Shown here: one piece after another, positions 37,728 to 64,000 of the stretch
Layout: each line of letters begins with the position of its first letter
Numbering within the stretch: position 1 is the first letter of the stretch
Notes under the pieces: model-generated
The model's database searches: none
Told to the model about the DNA's origin: nothing
What the model saw: only the letters and a program-made list of their open reading frames with translations
Source of the DNA: Hermodice carunculata
Taxonomy: Eukaryota > Annelida > Polychaeta > Eunicida > Amphinomidae
Direction of reading: 5' to 3'
Assembly: GCA_964020975.1 (NCBI GenBank)
Contig: OZ026627.1
Coordinates: 30,558,965-30,622,964, forward strand
Length of the DNA stretch: 64,000 nt
Position numbers and translations under genes: made by a program

Positions 37728-40009
37728 TTAACACGAATATAAGACGCAAAAATTGCATTATTCAAGTCAATCATCTTAACGTGTCAAAACACACGACATT
37801 ATTGCGATGCTTCTGATTTTGAAAAATATAAAAATGCTTTAAAATGGAGTTTTAATCCGGTGATAAATTCATGTTTGCATATTATTTTGGCGTCCACACC
37901 ACAAAAAGCAAGCCAGAATTATTGTCTACATACCATGTTATTCCCATTTATACAAACGTTTTCCTGCAATATTTCAACGTGGAATACCATGTTGAAAAAA
38001 AAGAAAATGAAAAAAATATGTTAATGGTACACTGCCTACTAATCATTACCAAGAAATAAACACCATGTTAAGTGGGATTGGGACCATATTTATGAGAGAT
38101 GTCCGATCGTTAAAATCTTCTGGCACACCTTGGTTCTAATATATATTCAGCTGGACTACTCCTTAGCCTTTCGTCTGCACATAATTGTGATACGTGAATG
38201 TGTTTATTACACGTCTTAGACATCTTATCAGGTAACAAAATAATAAAATACTTCTGTTCTTCTTCATAATTCATTACTTGTTCCTTTAAAAAATTGACAT
38301 GTTTATCAATCAATACCTTCAGATTTCTTTGTTGTGAATACTTATTGTTTCCAAAATATTTCATTCAGAACATTTTCTATATTTCTTCAGGTATCCACGC
38401 AAATGGGGTTTTTAAGTTCTGAATGTATAACATCAGTAAACTAATTTGTATTTAATATAATATTTATGATATCACATGCAAATATAGGTCACACATATTA
38501 CACGTATGTGTGCCAATGCGTCCTACGTAACGCCCCCCTACCCCCCCCCCCCCCGTGTAGGTAAGCGTTGCAACTAGAACAACCAGTTTTTACGTTAGGC
38601 CCATATAACATTTAGGACTTTTAAAGTTTATGGAAATTATGTCTACGGGTGGTGCCACCTCTTCTATCTTATCAATATAGGTCAAAATGTGAAAAATGAA
38701 TGACCAGTCCTGCATCTTTAACTTTTCATGGATCTTCATGTAATTTACCAGGATTGGAAAATATGTCCATATCTCGGTTTATTGTGATACTAGTAGCGCC
38801 AGCCTTACTTTGTCAGAAATTACAATTAAAATTTCTTGAAAAAAAACCCCAAAATTCCATTTCTCAAAAACAATATTGAAGGGTATGTCAAATGTATGCG
38901 ATATATAGATCATGTGCAATGCTAATGAGTTGTACAAAATCAGTGACCTTGGCCCATATCTGTTAGGTTACCAGACCTGTAAATGGATGAGCTGCAATAT
39001 GCTAAAAGGGCTACATTTTAGGAGTTAATGCACCCATTCCATATATAAACCAAACAAATACCTCATTTGAAAGGTACCTTCCGATACAATGATGCTATCT
39101 AGAGTGTACTAAAATGAAGGTGGGCCGTCAGTATGTGAACACGCATTGAAACAAGGTCTTCCAGGAGGCTATTTGATAAAAAATGAAAACTGCTCAGCAT
39201 CCAGGAATGCAAGTTTGGACAATTTTAGCAATAACATATTTTAACTTGAAGTATTTTCTTGTATTTGAAAGGGACAACATAATTAGATATTTTTCATTTT
39301 TGAAACATACGATGACCTAATTATGACCTAAAATGACCTACAGATCTATAAGTAAAGAATAGTGTAATGACGCATGCCAATAAAATGTGTGTTGCTTTTA
39401 CCTTTTATTCTTTTACTGTGTGAAGTATTTTTAATTATGTGAAACCTGTAACATGTATAAACAAAAGCGCTTTTTGCCATTTGGAGTTGCTGTTTTACAT
39501 GAGAGCATTTATCAAAATTACAAGAGAAGAAGAACTGAAAGGTAAAATACTTCTGTAACCTCAAACACAATTGCCCCCCCCCCCCCAACACATAAGGAAT
39601 TAATTCAGTTTAGCACCATTCTATCTTAGTTTGAGAAAGACCCTCATTTCTTCATTTATAAAAGTGATATGGCTGCCTGATTACGACATCTCGGTGGTTG
39701 AGGGCTAGAATAAAATAAATTAAGAGCCTTATGAAAGCATGATAAGATGGACTCATTTTTACAGACTCTGCCAACTTGTCCAACCACCACCCTCCCAACC
39801 TTAACAGCCCCCTTCTCCCTTCCCTTTTCTGTAAGTTTGGCTGTTTATGTTCTCGTAAAATGCACAGATTTAATTGTGATTACTTCATACATTTTAGAAA
39901 TGTTTCAAACAAAAAGTAATATTCCATTTTTTGGAGGGGGGGGGGCTTAATGCGTTACTTAGTCCTCAGTGCATGCAGTATTTATGATTATTCATTGTAT
40001 TCCCAGGAT
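37728..40009. other. no gene recognised
   Basis: Contains C-runs at about 38,535-38,554 and 39,576-39,587 and a G-run at 39,936-39,945. Open frames are short and unidentifiable. Confidence 0.5.
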
Positions 40010-43000
40010 TCTCTACAAATACAGTTTATCTGTACTCTGCATTTGTATGTAGTAGTACACTAAAATGGCGAGGACATCTGCATCATCAGCTGTTGCTCCA
40101 ATGCACTCATGTACACCTGCTTCCTGGTACTTTTTGTCTGCATGTATTGCACATAACACCATCCTTATTTCTGCGTCTTCCTGGCTTGAGAACATTTCTG
40201 GGACGTTCATACCTTCCTCTGATAAAACACATTTTCTCAATGTACCATCAGAAAAATCTCAAGTCAAGAACAACTTATCTTTGTGCATGAATCTCAACAT
40301 ACTCTCACAAAAAATCACCAAGTGATGCCTTGCTTATTGAAGTATTCAAAAACTTTGTCCATGGTGGAACAGGAGGTCCACCAATAGCCTGGTACTAATG
40401 GCTTGGGGGTCGAGAGTCTTGTCATCTAGCTCTCTCTTGTCCTTTAACTGAGTCTGTGATATCATAATAGTTGAACACACCTACCACAGTATCTGTACAT
40501 AAGACGTTCCAAGGCAGTTGTTTAAGATATGCCTCAGTCGGATGATCAAAGATTTCGACATTATCTCCAGAGAATGATTGGTTTACTGTCATACTGTCAT
40601 GTATTACTAACATGGAAGATGGTCCATGCAGTGGCAGGTTTTTTATACTCCCCACACATGAAATGAAGCCTTGGAATGTGCAGTAATTAGCTGGGTTCAG
40701 CTGCCGAGCTCACATCATCCCGTGTTTTTGCAATGGTTGGTGTTCTTCTAAATACCAGGTCTGATCCAATATTCACACTTTTGTTTGATTGCGAACTCTC
40801 AGTGTTGTTGTTTTTTTTTTTTGACAAGTCTGTGAAAGTAAGGACTCTGGATGTTGCTATAGGGTTGAAAAAACTGCCAATGCTATCAGTTGATAGAGCT
40901 GAATCAACAGATTGCTAACACTTCTTTTGACCATTTGTCAGAGCACAAAGAAGTGCGTTCTGAGCTTTACCTGTAGCATCTAATCCTATAAAAAAGTTAA
41001 TGAGTGTATTTTCTGGGTGACGCGTGGTATTCAGTGGATTTGCCATGTTGTTTTTGACATGTTAGAACATTGCACTAACATAATGGTCACCACGTTTCAT
41101 GGAAGCAGGCTGGATTGGTGGATGGGTTTCTCCTGGAGAAAGGGAATGGCCTCTGCATACTTCCATGACTCTATTAAATTCTCCTGTCATGTGTGTGGGG
41201 GTGGGGGTGGGGGTGGGGGGCAGAATCCAAAGGCTTATTGCTGCTTTCTTTATGGTGCAGCCAATAAAGCCATCAGTTCCCTTGGCATTTCTTGGCAGTT
41301 TTTTTTTCTGTGCCCTATTTACTCCACAGCCTATTAAATTTGGCTTCAATATGACAGAAGGTGAAATATATAGCTTCAAATGCTGCTTTGATATCTCATC
41401 AATATGTACACTGGGGTTCACCGAGCATTGCTGAGTGTGTTGCATGCAAAAGAGTAGGGGATCATCTGGACTTGAGCATTGCGGTAGATTGACCAGATGC
41501 CTTCTCTTTTCTGCACTGACTTGGATCAGAAGAATCTGCATGGGGTCCACGATCTTCTTCACATAGTTGAATATAGGAGACTGATCACATCCAAACTTCG
41601 CAACCTGCTCCAATTTAGGCATCACATAATCTACCAGCACGTTTTGTAACTCCCTGATGGTATTAATTGATGATGAGCAGAGGATTTTGTGACTGTACTG
41701 AAGCATATGTCCTGGAGTTGCTTCCAAAACTCTGTTCATAGTTGGTGACATACCTGTGATTCTGGTGTTTCATTTATCCATTTCACGAATTCCTTGCTTT
41801 ACAGGTGCATCGGTGTCTCATATGGGAGTGTGAGTCCTCTAGATTGCTCTGTTAATTTGCTTCCAGTCAACATCTGGTCCACAGTTGCTGCTGCATAAAC
41901 ATGAGTCAACAAGTAAGTCCCTCAGTCCTCCAGTTCCCCACAGCTTCCCTATTGACGAAATGAAGCAGCATGCTGTACGGAACCAACCTAGACATACTGC
42001 ATTTGAAGTGAACTCATTGGGCATGGACCACTTGATTTGCTGTGCAAGGGCATACCATTGTTGGTCCATTGTCTGTGTAACAGAATGTTCTTGTCCTAAC
42101 TTGTTAGTCATCTTCATGCACTTTTCATTGTTGTGTAAACAGTGGTCAGATCGGCTGGTTTGGCATCTATTATGGGTAAATAGGCAGCAACAGTCCTTGA
42201 GGACTGCTTTTTTGCTATCATCTCATTGTTACCAGTCCAAATGGGGATAGTTTGGTATATGTATTGAAGTTCTGGTAAATCGAAGGCCTGGCAATAAACC
42301 ATACTGAGAAGTATCCATGCAAGATCATGTTCTCACGCGAAGTTGGTCCCTAGTTATTTCATCGTGTTGTGTGGGTCAATCTGTAGAGGTGGCTCTGCTC
42401 GTCGAGGTGGTTTCTGAAAAGGGCAACATTGAATTTGGGAACTCTCTTGTGCATATGTTATTGACAGGGACCGTTTGCTACTCTTTGAGATTTATACAGT
42501 GCCAACAGCATTCAGAGGTTGTCCTAGCTGGTTTTGAAATACAACATGGGCCATGGAGTGGAATGAATTTTTCCCATCAATAGTTTGGGCCTTGATATCA
42601 ATGTTAGCTTCCTCCTGGATTAGGGCACCACTGTCACATCTAGGGATGATTCCTGAAGGAATGTGCACCTCATCTGCCTGGATTTTGTCCAGCTCATTCT
42701 ATGCAGCAGTTGTCAGAAGTGAACACAGCTCATCATAACTGACAAAGAACCCATGTGCATTCAATTTGTCTATCCGGCAATTTTGTGCTATAGTACTGAA
42801 GCAGCTGAACAGCAAGTGCATTATTGAGGGATGTAGATACTTCACAGCTGTGGAATACTATAGTCTGCTGTAGCAAGGAAGTGACACTTCACTGTCTCTT
42901 TTGGCACACTGTCTTCATCAGGCGAGTCATATGCTTTCTTTTCTATGAGCTACATCAAGGTGCAAGCTGGCAATGGTGGAACAAAACTGTTTGATGTTTC

Positions 43001-44103
43001 CGTACTAGCTCATATGGAGAATGGTAGAATAGGAAAAATTCTGTGATATTTGGTATTTCCTCCCTCAAGACAGAACATGCATTACATAAAATGTGTTGCT
43101 TTCTTGCATGTCTATATCATCATTCGTTTGCATGGACTCAAAATTCAAGAATCTAAAAAGTCCTCTTTCAGTCTTATGGCTGCCTTTACAGCATTCCCGG
43201 GTGATATCTTGCTGCTGAATGCAAGGCTTGACCATGCTGGCTCTGGATACTGAGGGAGTCACCAAAATATTTCACCAGTCAGGCTCATAGATTTTCAGCG
43301 TCATAGGTGTGATAGGTCAACTTCATTGAGAAGTAAAATCCTATATTCGGTTAGAAGATATGACATATGGAAAGCTTTGCCTTGCCCTATCAAGTCGTCA
43401 TTAATCTTATCAACAAGCCACATCATAACAGTCATCTTGCTATTGCAAATTTTTTCCTGGGTTGAAAACTGTTAAGTTTGTTTAAATGGTATATGCAGAC
43501 ATGCATGCTTTGTGATACATAGCTCCTACAGTAATCAGAACTTCAGTCTGAATACGTCTAAGCATGTTTTCGTCCTCATCTAACTTTTGCGCTACTCTTT
43601 AGAAATTCCTTTCCGTATTTGGAAGAACATTGTCAGGTCATTTTTCTCCTTTATTTTTTTCTTTTTCAGTCCAAGCACGCTCCAATATGTGAATGTCTTT
43701 TCAGGTCTGGTGATAATAGTTGAAATGTTGGGAGCAAAGGCACATTGGTTTTGCATGGTAGTCAACTTGAGGTTGACTCTTCTGGTTTTAGGGCAAAGGA
43801 CAAATTCGTTTAACTAGTAAAAGCTTTGAAACAATTGCTGTGCTATTTGATGTTGCTTTTTTCAGTTGTGCCATCAATACTATCAAAAGAGTCTCCTAGC
43901 CTCTTAAGTGTTTCATCTTGTCGAATATTAGCTGCAGACACAAGGCTGTGAACACTAGCCTCCCTTGCTTTGCTTACATCTACAGTTCCAGTGCTTTGAC
44001 AGATAATGCATTTTGTTAAATCTGTGGACTTTGGTCTTCTTTTAATTTTTGGTGCCAATTTTAGAGTACTAGCATCGGGATTGCTCTCATCACTTGGCAT
44101 TTT
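40010..44103 (-). pseudogene. long relic of a multi-copy metazoan protein family
   Basis: Segments read from right to left follow one family in order. The N-terminal Cys motif and following helix are at 43,843-44,100 (TKCIICQSTG, then AANIRQDETLKRLGDS). Around 42,114-42,302 comes IPIWTGNNEMIA, then IDAKPADLTTVYTTMKSA. At 41,839-42,117 are EHSVTQTMDQQWYAL and CCFISSIGKLWGTGGLRDLL, corresponding to the family's GGFH..(L/M)SFLGSIG..M..SGL motif. At 40,422-40,655 is VVGVFNYYDITDSVKGQER, and at 40,013-40,240 SSQEDAEIRMVLCAIHA with DDADVLAILVYYY. The protein is widespread and highly repeated in invertebrate genomes, and its function is unknown to me. This copy is broken many times and its C-terminal end is missing. 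Identity is from memory of the motif order. Confidence 0.6.
41197..41220 (+). repeat. (GGGGGT)n, G-quadruplex-capable
   Basis: Four runs of five or more G separated by single T (gggggtgggggtgggggtgg and on). This meets the usual quadruplex pattern on the plus strand. In the minus-strand relic it reads as Pro-Thr repeats, so it probably expanded after the sequence stopped being constrained. Confidence 0.9.
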
Positions 44104-45822
44104 ATATCAGAGGGTTACCACCTAAAAGCACAGTGCCGCTGCCATGTTATAGATAATCTCCACTACAAGCATTCTGTTTCTACCATATCATATTAATTCT
44201 AAATATTGTAAGAGAAGTAAATACTGTGGTTAACACAGAAACCTAGCTCTTTTAATAGAAATGTAATCCAACCAATAGTATAAAAATGCTTAACCTAAAT
44301 GTCACAGAGATTATAGTTACTGTCTAAATTTAACTGAAAAATTCTGTTTCAGACTGTACAATATTAGAATCAATATGGTGATAAAGGACATAGTGACTAT
44401 CTGAAGAAAATACTTAAACAATACTACCAGGTATATACTGGTTATTTCACTACATAATCAGTTCAAAACGGACAGACATGAGGGATCACATAAGTTCAGC
44501 AACCTTTGGGCAGCAAGGAAAACATCTCTGCACTTCAAGAGGAAAGCTTAAACTGTGACATAAAATCATTTCCAATATCCCAATTGGATAATACATTGTC
44601 GGTATTTTTTTCCTTTTCCCCGAGGGATCGGAAATTTTGGACAGTGTATGGGTCATCAGCACAAATAGTAACATGTGAGAAATACTTCATAAACAATATC
44701 ATCTCTTTTGTATGAATACAAAATTTTAATTTTCACAGCAACACTTATCCACGAGTTGGCCTATCATTAAATTTATTTGTGGGGTAATACCCTCCTGCTT
44801 GTGGACCTCATAATGAGAACTTAGGGTTCTTGGACATGTATGTTAATATTTTAGAGTAATAATTTCAAAGAAATGTGTGGTTTTTACAATCATTAAATAT
44901 CATAAAGGCAATTTTGCAAGGAATTTTGATTTCAAATTCATGTAATTATAACATTTACAAGTATCAATCAATCGGAAAGTGTTTACTCGAATACGATTTC
45001 TTACTTCGTACACTATACACACAGTTTCACAATACTTCTAATTACCTATTTCATGCCATGCATAGTGGTGTTTTTGTTGAAAACATGAGTAAGAACACCT
45101 GGTGACTAATTTCTGGAAAATCTGACAAAATCAAAGAGCTTAAGTCTTTTTTTGTTTGTTTTAAAAATACAGATAGAATGAAACATTTAGAAAACTAGGA
45201 CCTACATGATAATCTGTAGTATTATCTTTGATATCCGTTTAAAGTCCTTCAGCAATTACCTTAAACGTTCTTAAAACATAGTTTATTGCATTTACTTTTA
45301 AATATGCCATGTATAGGTGTATGTAAGCATGGATAGCATATTGAACTTTTGTACAACTACATTCCCTCATATATCATTCACAATATTTTGGTTTTTTATC
45401 TTAATGTCCCGCAATGGAAAACTAATTGAAATGAAAAATGCAAAACGTTTGTACCCCTGTGCTGTGGATACGATAAAAACCTTCTTGATCCTGTGTGGAA
45501 TCCAAAAATGGTGAGATTATCAGTTTGTAATTTCTTTGAAAATGAGTAGGTGGGAGAGAGGTTGTTTGTTATTACCGCATATATAGAGCTCTAGTCGTTA
45601 CAATAGAAATAGAAAAGTGACCAAGAATGTGGCAATGTAACAGTGGCAAAGTTGCATGATTCAATGCATGAGTCATTGGGTCCTGAACTAGTGGTATGAA
45701 ACACCAAGCCAATATGCTCAAGTACCATATATGTTTTACAGATGCAACACAAAAAAGAAACATATGAATTATCACATTGCATTGTTTGAGCCGTCATGTC
45801 AACATATTTAAATACATGTGCT
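44104..45822. other. no gene recognised
   Basis: AT-rich sequence between the relic and the 3' end of the receptor gene; nothing identifiable. Confidence 0.5.
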
Positions 45823-45828
45823 TTTATT
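45823..45828 (-). terminator. candidate poly(A) signal of the receptor gene
   Basis: AATAAA on the minus strand, about 330 bp beyond the TAG at 46,158-46,160, a suitable distance for the last exon's 3' UTR. Confidence 0.4.
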
Positions 45829-46157
45829 TTTGGAGAAATTGGAAGTTTTGTCGTGTGATTAAAGTAGCATTGGCACACAACACAGAGAAAAAAATGTTAA
45901 AACACATTTTGATATCATGTTCAACATACTCCCTCTAGTGTAAACCTTTCAAAAGCGTGGTGCCCATAACAAATCTAAATAAAATCAACATAGGCATGAG
46001 CCATTGATTCTTCAAACTCTCACATAGGTTTTGCCCAATAGTACCTTATTAAAATGATTATTGAGTGTTTCTTTGTACAACTTCCAGCTTTACCAACTAG
46101 CTGTTTTTAACAATGAGAAAATGAGCACCATGTTAACACATTAATAGTCCGATATAT

Positions 46158-62075
<15,918 letters not shown>

Positions 62076-62985
62076 CTGGAAGTAAGTGTTCAAGTACACA
62101 ATATACAATGTAAACTTCCATGCATCAACCACATATTGCTTAATTTCAATGTCACAAGATATAGGAGTAAGTAAACAGTTACGTCTTGTTTATCTTACTA
62201 GAGTGACTTTCAAATCAGCAATGCATGATGTTTATTATTCTCAATTTAATAGATAACAGAATAATGGTCTCATGAACTACAGGTGTTACAATGTTTTGAA
62301 ATGTGTAAGCTATACTAACAATAATTAAAAGTTGTATGATAATTTCACAAATCATAAAATTCATCAAAAGGATTTTCGCAAGTACTTTGAATGCCAACTA
62401 GCTTTCAGATAACATCCTTGATCCATTCCCCGGGTGTACCTATCAGTATTAATTTCAAAAGGAGATTTTATCATAGGTTATTGTGTCATATCTGTTGCAC
62501 AGTTGCATAGTTCATTCAGGTTCTGGCCATTGTATGTCGCATTAATTTACTTGTTTATCTGTGATGGGGATTCCATCAATGGGGGAATCAACTTTTATAT
62601 ATACTATAAGAAACTATATCTGCTGTTCCGAGCTAAGAGGGGAAATCACCAGCATGGTGATTGCTCACGTCATAACATTTAAAAAAAGAGTCACATGGAC
62701 CTAATGTTCGGCTGATTACCATCACCAAAACTCACTTCCTGAAGTCCATTCCCTCCAAAAAATTGAAAAATTAATCAAGGTCACACTTATTAAGCGACTT
62801 CAGACTTCTGCACGGTACACATTTGTGGTATTTTGGTATCATTTACCTCGTTCTTATTCAAGATATTGAATTAAAAGTCCTTTTATTAAGTGCCTAATAA
62901 TCGCGTTGAAAAACAAGTCAAAATCACACAATTATTTGGTTGAGGTGACCTGAAAGTGTAGGTGAAATTTTATGTACAATGTACT
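62076..62985. other. upstream of the first visible receptor exon
   Basis: No clear signal-peptide exon. The only hydrophobic minus-strand start is at 62,362-62,360 (MNFMICEIIIQLLIIVSIA), with a weak possible donor (TTA|gtatag) in the right phase. It is a weak candidate only. Confidence 0.25.
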
Positions 62986-63850
62986 TAAGTGCAATTTTGA
63001 TCTGGAGGCTCAATTTTTCCTTTCCAAGCTAGATACTGTCATTACAAAATCACCTTTTATCAACTTTATAGGTCTAGTGACCTACCAAAAAATGGTCAAG
63101 AATCCTGATCTCATATAACATATTAGCATTAGATATGGTCCATATATCCCATCCATTTGGCATATCTAGTTCAATTACTTTTCGAGATATGGAATTGTAT
63201 ATCCTTCGAGACATTTTAATACATAATTTCTGTCGAAGTACAGGTAGCGGCAATAGTATCGAAGCAACCAAGATTTGCAACTCTTCGACAATCACTCTAA
63301 ATTTGATGAATATCAATAAAAATGCAAAAATACTGGACGTGTCACAAACATCATACTATAGGTGGCGGCACCAACACTGATGTCGACGTAGATTTTAATA
63401 CATTTTCAAGTCCTAAAGGTAATATGGGCCTACCTCAAAAAATGTGGGTGCACAGCATTCACAATGTGATCCCTACATTCAGACCGTCCATTTGACTTTG
63501 ATCTTCAACTAACTTGGATTAAAAAATTATTATGTTTAAAATGTGTCAGCCATATCCAGCTTTCCATACATTGTCTGTTTATTCAAATTAGATAATAACT
63601 TTCGAATCACAAAAGAAAAAATATTCTTGGATATGCGCCAAATTCCAAAATTATTGGGTGATGCGGGCCCAAAAAGTATGTCACTAAGTATAGTTTCAGT
63701 ATGCTCTAGTGCAATTTCGATAACGAGGCTCAATTATCTTTGCCACTGATTTTTCCATTGTTACCCATGTAATACATAATGCTGTAGGTGGCGCCACCAA
63801 TATTGAACTCGACCTAGATTTGTATACACTTGATACGTTCAGAAAGTTAC
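62986..63850 (+). repeat. diverged repeated motifs
   Basis: Two pairs of similar segments: agtgcaatttngat and gaggctcaatt at 62,989 and 63,708, and gtaggtggcg-caccaa with gtcgac/ctcgacntagattt at 63,360 and 63,784. Spacing between members differs (about 720 and 425 bp), so these are scrambled pieces of one or two repeat units, family unknown. Confidence 0.5.
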
Positions 63851-64000
63851 ATGGAGCTATTTTCAAAACTGGACAGTATTGCTCTGACATGCAGAAGTTC
63901 AAGGATTAAAGGAATGATGGACAGATATGAGAGATGTCATGCACCCTGTGACCTGTGGTTAGCAAAGCTAAAAAGAAAAGCAAATAAAGTCGTAATGCGG
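63851..64000. other. no gene recognised
   Basis: Nothing identifiable before the window ends. Confidence 0.5.

Noticed and set aside
41099-41434. Plus-strand frames with Gly-Val repeats
   Set aside because: Shadow of the minus-strand relic and of the (GGGGGT)n tract.

Overview
This is a 64 kb, AT-rich stretch of eukaryotic genomic DNA. It is gene-poor and full of introns, microsatellites and decayed transposons. A receptor of the LDLa-LRR-7TM type, kringle and C-type-lectin exons, non-LTR retrotransposons and the frequent short word aggcctac suggest a marine invertebrate deuterostome, most likely an echinoderm. That placement is inference; no species can be read from the sequence.

The main gene lies on the minus strand, about 62.1 to 46.2 kb. 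Twelve exons can be read with consensus splice sites, and every internal junction is in phase 1. Joined, they give one open frame of 1,121 residues up to a stop codon: kringle, kringle, C-type lectin domain (two exons), seven LDL-receptor class A modules, leucine-rich repeats and a rhodopsin-family seven-helix domain. The C-terminal half is that of the mollusc GRL101 / relaxin-receptor (RXFP) group. The kringle-kringle-lectin front end is the most unusual thing in the window. The 5' end with the signal peptide was not found. The introns carry long (AT)n, (CA)n, (AG)n, (TAA)n and (TCA)n tracts.

The left part (1-12 kb) has no firm gene. A possible small plus-strand gene begins at an ATG at 5,504, with three further exon-like segments in compatible phase (6,460, 7,306, 11,215). 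A 65-nt hairpin at 9,047-9,111 resembles a microRNA precursor. From 13 to 22.5 kb there is a 1.7-1.85 kb duplication (13,056 and 17,870, with a short third copy at 3,431) that contains exon-like open segments, and a separate tandem duplication of about 390 bp at 21.6-22.5 kb. Between them, at 15.9-17.3 kb, lie a relic of a large multi-copy metazoan protein and a LINE scrap.

The middle (22.6-44 kb) is a transposon graveyard: a 5'-truncated LINE on the minus strand (22.6-24.8 kb), a 5'-truncated CR1/Jockey-like LINE on the plus strand (28.8-31.2 kb) with FADH in place of FADD, a relic of a GIPMGTNCA-type reverse transcriptase (32.8-33.4 kb), another LINE scrap at 36.75 kb, and a long minus-strand relic of the same multi-copy protein family (40.0-44.1 kb). 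A few isolated exon-like segments (36,262-36,467; 37,524-37,727; 34.5-35.0 kb) have no recognised identity.
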